A stretch of 64,000 nt of DNA from Streptococcus panodentis (lineage in GTDB: Bacteria > Bacillota > Bacilli > Lactobacillales > Streptococcaceae). The notes beneath the pieces are model-generated. The model saw nothing but the letters and a program-made list of their open reading frames with translations, was not told the origin of the DNA and made no database searches. The position numbers were made by a program, and so were the translations under genes. The stretch is taken from the NCBI RefSeq assembly GCF_017884005.1, contig NZ_QFAY01000011.1:1-64000 (forward strand), given 5' to 3'. Positions within the stretch are counted from its first letter, which is position 1. Each line of letters opens with the position of its first letter. Below are positions 29,075 to 37,975 of this stretch, one piece after another.

Positions 29075-30268
29075 ATGCCAAACAGACTACTGTTCTTAGA
29101 AGGTTCCAGCCTAACCTCGCGGGAGACTCTGACGGTTTTGCTCAAATCAGGCTATAAAATTGATGTTCTGTCTCCCAGCAGATTTCCCATTGCAGCCTTC
29201 AGTCGGCTGACTCACAGAATTCCGACGGTTGATGTCAATCGTTTTCCGACAGACTACTTGAAGCAGGTGCAGCAGCTGCTGGATCAAAAAACCTACACAG
29301 CTATCCTGCCGACCCATGAAGAGGGCTGGTTGCTGGCCAATGGAAAGCCGTTTTTACCCGCATTTCTGCCGATTGCACTGGCTGATAAGGAGCAGTTTGA
29401 AAAACTGGCCGGAAAGATTGCTTTTGCCGAGACTGCAGATCGGCTGGGTCTGCCCATCCCTAAGTGGGAACAGGTCAAGGATGCAGACTCTATCCGCCTG
29501 GACTACCCCTACTGGCTGAAGGCAGACTATGGCACCGCCGGGCGTTCGGTCTATCAGATCAGCAATCAAGATGACTTGCTGCAGGCTGCCGAGCTTTTAT
29601 CCGCTAATGACGAAAGATGGATGGTCCAGCAAGATATAGCTGGGGACTACGGTCAGGTGCAGGCAGTGTTTGACCATGGCCGCTTGCTGGCAGTGCATAC
29701 CAGCCTAAAAGCGGGGGCAGGTGCAGGCGGTTCGGCTGCGGCCAGATTAAGCATAGCATCTGAGGAGACAAGAGAACATGCTGAAAAATTAGGCCGGTTT
29801 TTAAAATGGCACGGCAGTCTGACCTTGGATTTTATCCGCAGGGAAGGGCAGTTTTACTATATCGAGTGCAATCCCCGAATGGTGGAGCCGGCTAATGCTT
29901 ACAAAGCTGGGGTTCATTTCCCCAAAATCATGATAGACCTAGCCACTCACAGCTATGCGGAGCCTGAGGTCAGACTTGGTCAGGCAGGGATACAGACACA
30001 TAGTCTCATGGCCTTGATCATCGGCACTGCAGAGAGGACGAAAAGCAGGATAAAAATCCTCCAGACCATCAGGCAGTGGCTTTGGAAGAGCGATAGTCAG
30101 GAAGTGCTGATGCCTGTCTGGCAGGATTTTCCAAGCTTTATACCTCTTGCGACGGTTACGCTTCGTCTCTTGATCAATCCGAAGAGCGTGAAACATCTGG
30201 TTGATCAGACGGTCAAACATTACAGCGTGGAGCCAGCCACCGTGAAAAATATTGAGCAAAAAATTTAG
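29075..30268 (+). CDS. ATP-grasp carboxylate-amine ligase-like protein
   Basis: 397 residues. The middle shows an ATP-grasp core: a Lys in [17 protein letters not shown], the [11 protein letters not shown] segment, [20 protein letters not shown] with metal-binding Glu and Asn, and a C-terminal domain unlike PurD or PurK. It probably joins a carboxylate to an amine using ATP, but the substrate is not evident. There is no obvious Shine-Dalgarno, only an AT-rich leader (AATAATTTAAAAA). It sits between purD and purE, where other streptococci usually have no gene as far as I recall. Composition is like the neighbours. Confidence 0.75.
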   Translation: MPNRLLFLEGSSLTSRETLTVLLKSGYKIDVLSPSRFPIAAFSRLTHRIPTVDVNRFPTDYLKQVQQLLDQKTYTAILPTHEEGWLLANGKPFLPAFLPIALADKEQFEKLAGKIAFAETADRLGLPIPKWEQVKDADSIRLDYPYWLKADYGTAGRSVYQISNQDDLLQAAELLSANDERWMVQQDIAGDYGQVQAVFDHGRLLAVHTSLKAGAGAGGSAAARLSIASEETREHAEKLGRFLKWHGSLTLDFIRREGQFYYIECNPRMVEPANAYKAGVHFPKIMIDLATHSYAEPEVRLGQAGIQTHSLMALIIGTAERTKSRIKILQTIRQWLWKSDSQEVLMPVWQDFPSFIPLATVTLRLLINPKSVKHLVDQTVKHYSVEPATVKNIEQKI

Positions 30269-30287
30269 TTTATTTAAAGGAGAAAGA

Positions 30288-30776
30288 ATGAAACCACTCA
30301 TTTCCATCATCATGGGTTCCAAATCCGACTGGGCCACCATGCAGAAAAGCGCTGAAATATTAGACAAGTTTGGCGTGGCCTATGAAAAGAAGGTTGTCTC
30401 TGCCCACCGGACACCGGACCTCATGTTTAAGCATGCAGAGGAAGCCCGCGGCCGTGGCATCAAGGTCATCATTGCTGGAGCCGGCGGGGCAGCCCATCTG
30501 CCGGGCATGGTGGCAGCCAAAACCACCCTGCCGGTCATCGGTGTACCGGTCAAGTCTCGGGCTCTGAGCGGTCTGGACTCGCTCTACTCCATCGTTCAGA
30601 TGCCGGGCGGCGTGCCGGTTGCGACCATGGCTATCGGGGAAGCTGGTGCCACCAATGCGGCTTTGACAGCCCTGCGTATCCTCTCTATTGAGGATGCCGA
30701 CCTAGCAGCAGCGCTGGAAGAATTTCACGCTGAACAAGGCAAGATTGCAGAGGAGTCGACTAATGAGCTCAACTAA
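30288..30776 (+). CDS. purE: N5-carboxyaminoimidazole ribonucleotide mutase
   Basis: 162 residues from the ATG at 30288 with an AAAGGAG site. PurE class I moves the carboxylate of N5-CAIR to give CAIR. Motifs: [21 protein letters not shown] and [14 protein letters not shown]. It overlaps purK by 14 nt, and the two act in sequence. Confidence 0.97.
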   Translation: MKPLISIIMGSKSDWATMQKSAEILDKFGVAYEKKVVSAHRTPDLMFKHAEEARGRGIKVIIAGAGGAAHLPGMVAAKTTLPVIGVPVKSRALSGLDSLYSIVQMPGGVPVATMAIGEAGATNAALTALRILSIEDADLAAALEEFHAEQGKIAEESTNELN

Positions 30777-31833
30777 AACGATTGGCATTATCGGCGGCGG
30801 CCAGCTGGGCCAGATGATGGCTATCTCGGCTATCTACATGGGCCACAAGGTCATCACCCTGGATCCGGCGGCGGACTGCCCGGCCTCCCGGGTTTCAGAG
30901 GTCATCGCAGCTCCTTACGACGATGTGGAGGCCCTGCGCCAGCTGGCAGACCGCTGTGATGTCCTGACCTATGAATTTGAAAATGTCGATGCCGACGGTT
31001 TGGATGCTGTTATCAAGGAAGGGCAACTCCCTCAGGGTACGCGTCTCCTGCGCATTTCCCAAAACCGGGTGACGGAAAAGGAATTTCTGACCAGCACCGG
31101 TGTGGCGCTGGCGCCCTACCGGGTCATCCGGTCCAGCAGCGACCTGGATAACGATGACTTTGAGACCAAGCGGGTCCTCAAGACCGCTACCGGCGGCTAT
31201 GACGGCCACGGTCAGGTGGTTATCAAGGATGAGGCCAGTCTGGTGACTGCGCGTGACCTGGCCGACACGGCCCTCTGCGTGCTGGAGGATTTTGTGCCCT
31301 TCAGCATGGAAATCTCGGTCATCGTCTCCGGCAACGGCCAGGACATCACGGTCTTCCCCGTTCAGGAAAATATCCACCGCCACAATATCCTATCCAAAAC
31401 CATCGTCCCAGCCCGCATTTCCCAAAGCCTAGCCGATAAGGCAGTCCAAATGGCCAAAAAAATCGCCACAGACCTGCAGCTTTCTGGTACACTATGTATA
31501 GAGATGTTTGTGGCGGGTGAGGAGATTTTGGTCAATGAAATCGCGCCGCGGCCCCACAACTCCGGCCACTACAGCATCGAGGCCTGCGACTTTTCTCAGT
31601 TTGACACCCATATCCTGGGCGTCCTGGGCCATCCCCTGCCTGAGATCAGCCTCCACGCCCCCGCTGTCATGCTCAATGTCCTGGGCCAGCACATGGGAGC
31701 CGCCCGGACCTATGTCCAGCAGCACCCCAAGGCCCACCTCCACCTCTACGGCAAGGAAGAAGCCAAGCACAACCGCAAGATGGGGCATGTGACGGTCTTT
31801 AGTGATGAGCCGGATGAGGTGCAGGAGTTTTAA
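30763..31833 (+). CDS. purK: N5-carboxyaminoimidazole ribonucleotide synthase
   Basis: 356 residues from the ATG at 30763 with GCAGAGGAG upstream. An ATP-grasp enzyme making N5-CAIR from AIR, bicarbonate and ATP. The N-terminal [14 protein letters not shown] and the [18 protein letters not shown] segment are typical. No copy of its 3' end is found downstream, unlike purH and purB. Confidence 0.97.
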   Translation: MSSTKTIGIIGGGQLGQMMAISAIYMGHKVITLDPAADCPASRVSEVIAAPYDDVEALRQLADRCDVLTYEFENVDADGLDAVIKEGQLPQGTRLLRISQNRVTEKEFLTSTGVALAPYRVIRSSSDLDNDDFETKRVLKTATGGYDGHGQVVIKDEASLVTARDLADTALCVLEDFVPFSMEISVIVSGNGQDITVFPVQENIHRHNILSKTIVPARISQSLADKAVQMAKKIATDLQLSGTLCIEMFVAGEEILVNEIAPRPHNSGHYSIEACDFSQFDTHILGVLGHPLPEISLHAPAVMLNVLGQHMGAARTYVQQHPKAHLHLYGKEEAKHNRKMGHVTVFSDEPDEVQEF

Positions 31834-31894
31834 AAGTCGAACTATTAAGACAACATTATCGAGAAGTTTCCAAAAATGAAAGGTTAAGTATCAA

Positions 31895-32980
31895 ATGAAG
31901 GAGTCAGAAGTATATACTAGACTTGGAATGAGTGGAAAAAATGAGTTTGAATCCATAGTTGGTTTTGAAACAAAGTATCACGAAGAAGGTTCTTATTTTG
32001 AGATACTAAGAGGAAAAACTGTCATACCTAGATTACCTAAATCTAAGTCGCAAGGATGGCATGTTACTTTAGATGGAGAAACATCACATAATGACACTCC
32101 GGATTTAAACTTAACACTAGATCTTCCAGAGGGAAATCCGCAAAAAGTAAATGGTCAAAACTTCTTTCATAGAGGACATATTTTAGCAAAAGAATTTTAT
32201 AATTTTATACCTAATGAGGCTGAGGCCAAGAGAAAAATCAAGGATAATGCCAAAAATGGTTTTATTCAGTTTAGTGAATCTAATATGCAACAAACTAAAA
32301 AGAATATATTCTCTAGACAAAGTCAAGCATATTATGAAAATAGAATTGCTGAGTATCTTAGGGCTACTAAAAATAAGATATCATATCAAGTAAGAGTTTA
32401 TTTTTATGACAAAAATGATCAGATTCCCGTTGGAACTAGAGTGTCGTTTAAAACAAAAGATATGAGCTTGGAAGCTGAACTATGTAATGATGTATTTGTT
32501 CCAAATTTTGATAAAGATTTTGATTTATCAAAATCAACTGGATATGCTGGTCAAGAAAGTTATAGAGAATTTTACGCTAACGGATATGATGAAGAATACA
32601 GAAACTGTTTTAGTAATATTGTTAGGGTAGAGAATAGCGCTTTAGTTAGTCGAACATTTGATGAGAATCATAATCAAATCTTTTATTATGTACAAGAAAA
32701 TTTAACTGGTAGTTCAGGTTTGTTTTTGACATGTGACGATGCATATTGGGTTTATCATACTAATCCAGAAGATGTGCTAATTGAAAATTTCACAAAAGAA
32801 GAGTTTTTTAGTAAATATCTTCCCAGAAAATATTATTATCCAGCTCGAAATGAAACGTCAAATATTTCAGCAATATTTTTTGATTGGCCTACTGTAGAAG
32901 CATTACCTGGATTTGCGATGCCAGGTAAGAAGCAGTACACCATAGAAAAAGCAACTGAAATACTTAATTGGATAGAATAG
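31895..32980 (+). CDS. DNA/RNA non-specific endonuclease-like protein
   Basis: 361 residues, AT-rich, inserted between purK and a broken small gene. A FHRGHILAKEF motif near residue 95 and SNMQQTKKNIFSRQ near 130 match the His-Me (beta-beta-alpha) nuclease core, where DRGH-type His and a downstream Asn bind the catalytic metal; the usual Asp of DRGH is His here. The family includes EndA and NucA. There is no signal peptide, so it would act inside the cell. The C-terminal ~150 residues have no recognised domain. The start has a poor ribosome site (AGGTTAAG). A defence or toxin function is inference. Confidence 0.65.
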   Translation: MKESEVYTRLGMSGKNEFESIVGFETKYHEEGSYFEILRGKTVIPRLPKSKSQGWHVTLDGETSHNDTPDLNLTLDLPEGNPQKVNGQNFFHRGHILAKEFYNFIPNEAEAKRKIKDNAKNGFIQFSESNMQQTKKNIFSRQSQAYYENRIAEYLRATKNKISYQVRVYFYDKNDQIPVGTRVSFKTKDMSLEAELCNDVFVPNFDKDFDLSKSTGYAGQESYREFYANGYDEEYRNCFSNIVRVENSALVSRTFDENHNQIFYYVQENLTGSSGLFLTCDDAYWVYHTNPEDVLIENFTKEEFFSKYLPRKYYYPARNETSNISAIFFDWPTVEALPGFAMPGKKQYTIEKATEILNWIE

Positions 32981-33099
32981 AATAAATCAGAGAGGCTGAA
33001 GTTTATACTCGATTTAAAAATCCTTTTCACACTGAAAGGAAGGATTACTCACACCGAATGTAATAACTTGAATATAAGTTGTGGTCTTGGGTAAATATT

Positions 33100-33327
33100 A
33101 TGATTCAAATTATCGTGAATGCTTTTGTAGAAGACGGCAAAGAAAATGCAATTGTGGAAGTCATGTTCGCTAGTAGTGACCATGAAAAAGTGCAAGAAAA
33201 ATTTCAAGAACTGATAACTTAACTTCCTAATAAATATATGATAATTTGTGACTTACCACTGGATACTAACTTGAATGAACTGGGACATTATCCGTCAGTG
33301 GTGATAGGGAAAGAGGAGTTTGAGTAG
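33100..33327 (+). pseudogene. Small conserved hypothetical gene between purK and purB, broken by a nonsense codon
   Basis: Starts MIQIIVNAFVEDGKENAIVE and runs in frame to the TAG at 33325, 75 codons in all, but codon 41 is TAA (33220-33222), where GAA or CAA would keep it open. Both halves read as good protein (the second begins LPNKYMIICDLPLDTN). I recall a small hypothetical gene at the same place in pneumococcus. The nonsense codon is probably recent because no other damage is visible. Confidence 0.8.
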
Positions 33328-33336
33328 GGAGGTTTT

Positions 33337-34590
33337 ATGGGACTATTTAATTTTGGAAAACCAAGAGATGAAGTTTTAGAGGCTAAGTTAAAAAAGCTAG
33401 CTTCTGATATTGAATTAAAAAAGTCTGATTTAGCAAATTTAAAACAAGAAATAAGAATAAGTAAAGAAATTATCTCATTAAATGCTGAACTTAATCGAAA
33501 GAAAGAAGAATTAGCACATTTGAATGAGGAAATAGCTGTTGCTAATGATAATCTAAATTTACAAGAATTTGGTTTCTTTGAAAGGCACTATAAATTTTCT
33601 GATAGTGTAAAATATAAAGACAAACTAGATACTTTAAGGATGCAACAAAAATCCATGACTAAAAATGGAACTGCTGGTAGAATAATCTCTCCAATGCTTT
33701 TAGATAATAGTAAAAGCAAGGGAAGAACTATGCAAAACCAACTGATTAAAGCTGCTTTGAGAGGATTTAATGGAGAAGCCGATGCTTTGTTAGTTAAGGT
33801 TTCAGTGGTAAATGTTGACAAAAAAGTTAAGGCTCTTAGAAAAGCATTTGAACAACTGAATAAAATGTATTCACGAAATTTAGTCGAAATAACTTATCAA
33901 TATCTGGAGTTAAAAATTGAGGAGTTACGCTTAGCAGCAGAGTATGAGCTTCAAAAGCAAGAAGAAAAAGAGTTGCTCCGTGAACAGCGAGAAAAAGAAC
34001 GTGAGGATAAAAAACTTCAAGCGGAAATTAAAGCTCGTAGAAAACAACTTGAAAAAGACCGAGCCCATTTTAAGAACATGCTTCAAAAAGTGGAAGAATT
34101 GTTAAAAAACGCTAAGGATGAAGAAATTGAAGAATTGAAACTTCAATTAGCTGAATATCAAGACAAACTTTCAGAATTAGATGAAATTGAGGAAGACATA
34201 GATTATCGCGAAGGTCACGCTACTGCAGGGTATGTCTATGTTATTTCCAATATTGGTTCCTTTGGGGAAGGTGTCTACAAGATAGGCGTCACTCGTCGAT
34301 TAGAACCATTGGAACGTATTCGGGAATTAAGCAGTGCGTCTGTACCATTCCAATTTGATGTTCATGCCTTAATTTTCAGTGAAGAAGCATTTGCGTTAGA
34401 GACGACATTGCACAATCAACTCTCAGAATATCGAGTAAATAAAGTCAATGGTCGTAAAGAATACTTTAAAGTTCCGTTTGAAAAAGTAAAAGAAATTTTG
34501 TATTCTCATAAAGAATTGACAATAGAACTGACTGAAAATGCAGAAGCATTTGAGTATAGACAAACTAAAGCTATTGAAGAAAAGCCTTAA
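33337..34590 (+). CDS. Coiled-coil protein with C-terminal T5orf172/GIY-YIG-like domain (DUF4041 type)
   Basis: 417 residues with a GGAGG site. The N-terminal part (about 10-75) and residues 190-285 are Lys/Glu-rich coiled coil. Between them is a DUF4041-like segment. The C-terminal ~95 residues begin GYVYVISNIGSFGEGVYKIG, where the YVYV...YKIG spacing is that of GIY-YIG nucleases of the T5orf172/MUG113 group, followed by TRRLEPLERIREL and a conserved Glu (FALETTLH). Such proteins are common in phages and defence islands. AT-rich and 9 nt behind the broken small gene, so acquired as cargo. Confidence 0.75.
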   Translation: MGLFNFGKPRDEVLEAKLKKLASDIELKKSDLANLKQEIRISKEIISLNAELNRKKEELAHLNEEIAVANDNLNLQEFGFFERHYKFSDSVKYKDKLDTLRMQQKSMTKNGTAGRIISPMLLDNSKSKGRTMQNQLIKAALRGFNGEADALLVKVSVVNVDKKVKALRKAFEQLNKMYSRNLVEITYQYLELKIEELRLAAEYELQKQEEKELLREQREKEREDKKLQAEIKARRKQLEKDRAHFKNMLQKVEELLKNAKDEEIEELKLQLAEYQDKLSELDEIEEDIDYREGHATAGYVYVISNIGSFGEGVYKIGVTRRLEPLERIRELSSASVPFQFDVHALIFSEEAFALETTLHNQLSEYRVNKVNGRKEYFKVPFEKVKEILYSHKELTIELTENAEAFEYRQTKAIEEKP

Positions 34591-34615
34591 CTTTGCGACC
34601 GCAGGTTGCCTACCC

Positions 34616-34733
34616 GATGTTTCACGCCGTGGGGAGAGCGTGAGCGACGGAAATCTTGAGACCTTGGGCTCAAGATTTAGTCATGAGATTCCGAAGGAAG
34701 CTGCTGACGTCCGCCCCACTTAAGTGAAACATC
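34616..34733 (+). ncRNA. Candidate structured RNA element, copy 1
   Basis: A 118 nt segment closed by a perfect 10 bp stem GATGTTTCAC/GTGAAACATC (34616-34625 with 34724-34733). Inside are GTGGGG/CCCCAC (34629-34634 with 34714-34719), CGGA/TCCG (34648-34651 with 34710-34713), a 10 bp hairpin AAATCTTGAG/CTCAAGATTT (34651-34660 with 34669-34678) and a short TTCC/GGAA hairpin. Unpaired blocks CGCCGTGG, AGTCATG, GCTGACGTCCG and CACTTAAG are the same as in copy 2, while stem sequences differ with pairing kept. It lies between the DUF4041-type gene and purB. I do not recognise the class. Confidence 0.7.
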
Positions 34734-34755
34734 AAAAAGAAAGGAAAAATAAAAA

Positions 34756-36051
34756 ATGATCAACCGTTATTCACGCCCTGAGATGGCGAACATTTGGACT
34801 GAGGAAAACAAGTACCGGGCTTGGCTGGAGGTCGAGATTCTGGCTGATGAGGCTTGGGCGGAGCTGGGTGAGATTCCCAAGGAGGATGTGGCCCTGATTC
34901 GTCAGAAGGCGGATTTTGATATTGACCGCATTTTGGAGATTGAGCAGGAGACTCGCCATGATGTGGTGGCCTTCACCCGGGCGGTGTCGGAGACCCTGGG
35001 TGAGGAGCGCAAGTGGGTCCACTATGGCCTGACCTCGACCGATGTGGTGGATACGGCCTACGGCTACCTCTACAAGCAGGCCAATGACATCATCCGTGAG
35101 GACCTGCGCCGTTTCACGGACATCATTGCGGAGCGGGCGCGGGAGCACAAGTTTACCATCATGATGGGCCGGACCCATGGGGTGCATGCGGAGCCGACGA
35201 CTTTCGGATTGAAACTCGCGACCTGGTACAGCGAAATGAAGCGCAATATCGAGCGGTTTGAGCTTGCGGCTGCCGGTGTGGAGGCTGGGAAAATCTCCGG
35301 TGCAGTGGGGAATTTTGCCAATATCCCGCCATTTGTGGAACAATATGTCTGCGACAAGCTGGGCATCCGGGCTCAGGAAATTTCAACTCAGGTCCTGCCG
35401 CGCGACCTCCACGCTGAATACTTCTCAACTTTGGCCCTGATTGCCACGTCCATCGAACGCATGGCAACGGAAATCCGCGGCCTGCAGAAGTCTGAGCAGC
35501 GTGAAGTAGAGGAATTTTTCGCCAAGGGTCAAAAGGGATCCTCGGCCATGCCCCACAAGCGCAATCCAATCGGCTCTGAAAATATGACCGGTCTGGCTCG
35601 CGTCATCCGCGGTCATCTGGTGACGGCTTTTGAGAATGTTTCCCTCTGGCATGAGCGCGACATTTCCCACTCATCTGCAGAGCGCATCATCGCGCCGGAC
35701 ACCACCATTCTGATTGACTACATGCTCAACCGCTTCGGCAATATTGTCAAAAATCTGACCGTTTTCCCAGAAAACATGAAGCGCAATATGAACTCGACCT
35801 TCGGTCTTATCTTCAGCCAGCGGGCTATGCTGACCTTGATTGAGAAAGGAATGACCCGCGAGCAGGCTTACGATCTGGTCCAGCCCAAGACCGCCCAGTC
35901 CTGGGACAATCAGGTCGATTTCAAGCCGCTGCTGGAAGCCGACCCAGAAGTCACTTCCCGCCTGACCCAGGAAGAAATCGACGAAATCTTCAACCCAGTC
36001 TACTACACCAAGCGCGTGGATGAGATCTTCAAGCGCGTGGGGTTGGACTAA
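34756..36051 (+). CDS. purB: Adenylosuccinate lyase
   Basis: 431 residues with an AAAGGA site. It acts twice: SAICAR to AICAR, and adenylosuccinate to AMP. Fumarase/aspartase superfamily: [14 protein letters not shown] start, [28 protein letters not shown] and the signature [17 protein letters not shown]. Its last 44 codons plus stop recur at 37705-37839 beyond an AT-rich gene, just as at purH. Confidence 0.97.
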   Translation: MINRYSRPEMANIWTEENKYRAWLEVEILADEAWAELGEIPKEDVALIRQKADFDIDRILEIEQETRHDVVAFTRAVSETLGEERKWVHYGLTSTDVVDTAYGYLYKQANDIIREDLRRFTDIIAERAREHKFTIMMGRTHGVHAEPTTFGLKLATWYSEMKRNIERFELAAAGVEAGKISGAVGNFANIPPFVEQYVCDKLGIRAQEISTQVLPRDLHAEYFSTLALIATSIERMATEIRGLQKSEQREVEEFFAKGQKGSSAMPHKRNPIGSENMTGLARVIRGHLVTAFENVSLWHERDISHSSAERIIAPDTTILIDYMLNRFGNIVKNLTVFPENMKRNMNSTFGLIFSQRAMLTLIEKGMTREQAYDLVQPKTAQSWDNQVDFKPLLEADPEVTSRLTQEEIDEIFNPVYYTKRVDEIFKRVGLD

Positions 36052-37704
36052 GCTTCATATATGTTTACGCTTTGCAAAAATTAAAATTATAGTTGAGAGT
36101 TGGAAGATAATAGCCATGAAAAAGATTGAAGAACTGGAAAAAATTAAAGGCGATGCATATGAATATTATAATTCTAATGCAGAGGAATTTGAACTTTTTA
36201 ATAAAGTTTTCTTAGCAGACAAAATAGTAGACGAAATAAAAAATCCTAGTAAATATTTCATCATTGGAGAAAAAGGATCTGGAAAAACAGCCTATTCAGT
36301 ATATTTTGCCAAAAAGAACATAGACGGAATTGAGTCTAAAATTAAATTTGTTCAAAATACAGTATATGATAAATTTATAAGGATGAAGAATAATAAATCT
36401 TTAGATATGTCATCATATAAGGATGCTTGGATGAACGTGATATATCTTGTCTTAAGTGAAGAAATAAAAGATTTAATCCCTCAAAAGATGTTTCACAAAG
36501 GTCCTTTAAAAAAATTAAATGAAATAATTGATAATTTTTATAGCAATGCTTTTTCTCCTGAGTTTGTGCAGGCAATAGAATTTGTAGAAAACTCTAATAA
36601 TTCAATTAATGCAATGATTGATGGGGGAATTTTTAAACCAACAGTTCAATTGGGGGTGAATGTATCTGAGAAATATACAGAAAGCAACTATCAATTAACT
36701 CTTACAAAATTATTAGAGGGATTTAAAAGTGTTTTTTCAGAAATACACCTTGATAAAAAATTCATATTATTTATTGATGGTATTGATGCTAGACCCAGCG
36801 ATATAAGCCACGACGATTACATGGAATGCTTGCGAGGACTTGTAAATGCTGTCATTGAATTAAATAATTCTAATTTGAAAAATAAAGGGATAAAAGTTGC
36901 GTTGTTAATTAGACCAGATATTGTATATTCCATGTCTATACATAATATGAATCAAAAATTGAAGGATAACTCGGTGCTAATAAATTGGAGTACTGATTAT
37001 GCCAATTATAGAAGTTCTAAATTATTTGAAATTGCCGATAATTTTTTCTCAAAACAACAAAGTTTAAGTCGTCAAAAGGGGCTGACTTGGGATTACTATT
37101 TCCCATATAAAGTTTCAGGAAAAGGATATGGAGAGGAAGAGGACTCATTTATAGAATTTTTACGGTATTCGTTATATAAACCACGAGATATCCTTACCAT
37201 GTTGAATGATTTAGTAGATAAAAATCAAGGTGAGACATTCAGTAAAGATAATTTTTTAGATATTGTAAAGTCTGACTATTCTAAGTATTTGCTTGGAGAG
37301 CTTAAGGATTTCATGCTAATCTACATGAAAGATGAAGAGTTTAATGTGTTTCGGAAGTTTATTAAAAGTTTTAAAACGAAACGTTTTACATATTCAACCT
37401 TTGAAGACAAATATGAATCGTTTATAAAAAAACAAAAGCGCTATGGAGAAACAATCCCTGTGATGATGAAGACTCCAGAGGATACTTTACAATTACTCTA
37501 TGACACAAATATTATAGGATATGCAGAAAATAGTAACGGTAAAGAATTTTGGAGTTTCAAGGAACGTAGTTATAGTGATGTTAAACCAGAAGTTAATGTT
37601 GATGCTAGCCAGTTCAAGTTCCACAAAGCTTATGCCCGAGCGTTTAAGATAGGATTTTAGAGTGTAACAATTTTATTACTTTACAGCTAATTTCAGAATA
37701 AATT
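36052..37704 (+). mobile_element. AT-rich cargo inserted at the 3' end of purB
   Basis: About 1.65 kb of AT-rich DNA with one gene (36116-37660) between the purB stop and a second copy of the purB tail. The terminator-like hairpin follows the second copy. The geometry equals that at purH: full gene, single cargo gene, 135 bp tail copy, terminator. No recombinase gene or terminal repeat is visible. Confidence 0.8.
36116..37660 (+). CDS. Sll1717-like P-loop ATPase
   Basis: 514 residues from the ATG at 36116; an in-frame start at 36020 lies inside purB and is rejected. The N-terminus FELFNKVFLADKIVDEI leads into Walker A GEKGSGKTAY near residue 55. Walker B-like FILFIDGIDARPSDIS lies near 222-237, followed by a sensor-like LRYSLYKPRDIL near 350. 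This order fits the Sll1717 family of STAND/AAA-like ATPases, members of which I recall near defence genes. The C-terminal ~150 residues may be the effector or sensor domain but show no known motif. AT-rich codon use marks it as acquired. The start has a weak GGAAG ribosome site. Confidence 0.7.
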   Translation: MKKIEELEKIKGDAYEYYNSNAEEFELFNKVFLADKIVDEIKNPSKYFIIGEKGSGKTAYSVYFAKKNIDGIESKIKFVQNTVYDKFIRMKNNKSLDMSSYKDAWMNVIYLVLSEEIKDLIPQKMFHKGPLKKLNEIIDNFYSNAFSPEFVQAIEFVENSNNSINAMIDGGIFKPTVQLGVNVSEKYTESNYQLTLTKLLEGFKSVFSEIHLDKKFILFIDGIDARPSDISHDDYMECLRGLVNAVIELNNSNLKNKGIKVALLIRPDIVYSMSIHNMNQKLKDNSVLINWSTDYANYRSSKLFEIADNFFSKQQSLSRQKGLTWDYYFPYKVSGKGYGEEEDSFIEFLRYSLYKPRDILTMLNDLVDKNQGETFSKDNFLDIVKSDYSKYLLGELKDFMLIYMKDEEFNVFRKFIKSFKTKRFTYSTFEDKYESFIKKQKRYGETIPVMMKTPEDTLQLLYDTNIIGYAENSNGKEFWSFKERSYSDVKPEVNVDASQFKFHKAYARAFKIGF

Positions 37705-37839
37705 GACTTCAAGCCGCTCCTCGAAGCCGACCCAGAAGTCACTTCCCGCCTGACCCAGGAAGAAATCGACGAAATCTTCAACCCAGTCTACTACACCAAG
37801 CGCGTGGATGAGATTTTCAAGCGTGTGGGGTTGGACTAA
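37705..37839 (+). repeat. Second copy of the purB 3' end (44 codons plus stop)
   Basis: Aligns with 35917-36051 over 135 bp with five substitutions, all silent (GAT/GAC, CTG/CTC twice, ATC/ATT, CGC/CGT). Similarity starts exactly at a codon and ends at the TAA. No start codon precedes it. Confidence 0.96.
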
Positions 37840-37848
37840 AAACACATA

Positions 37849-37884
37849 AAAAAATAGGCGCTTTGAGGAAAGTGTCTATTTTTG
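37849..37884 (+). terminator. Terminator after the purB tail copy
   Basis: AAAATAGGCGCTTT, loop GAGG, AAAGTGTCTATTTTT with one mismatch. It is probably the original purB terminator, now 1.8 kb from the intact purB stop. Confidence 0.82.
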
Positions 37885-37975
37885 TGGCTCGCTATTAAAA
37901 TATATTTGTTGGGAAAAGTATAGAGTGACTGCCAAGATTAGGATTTTGTGATTTGAGAAAAACATAGACTACTAG

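Noticed and set aside
31834..31894. A purK tail duplication like those of purH and purB
   Set aside because: The purK 3' sequence was searched for by eye through 34755 and not found.
34616..34733. Reading the purB-leader element as a purine or PRPP riboswitch
   Set aside because: The second copy lies downstream of genes with no purine gene behind it, and the conserved blocks do not match the purine-riboswitch core known to me.
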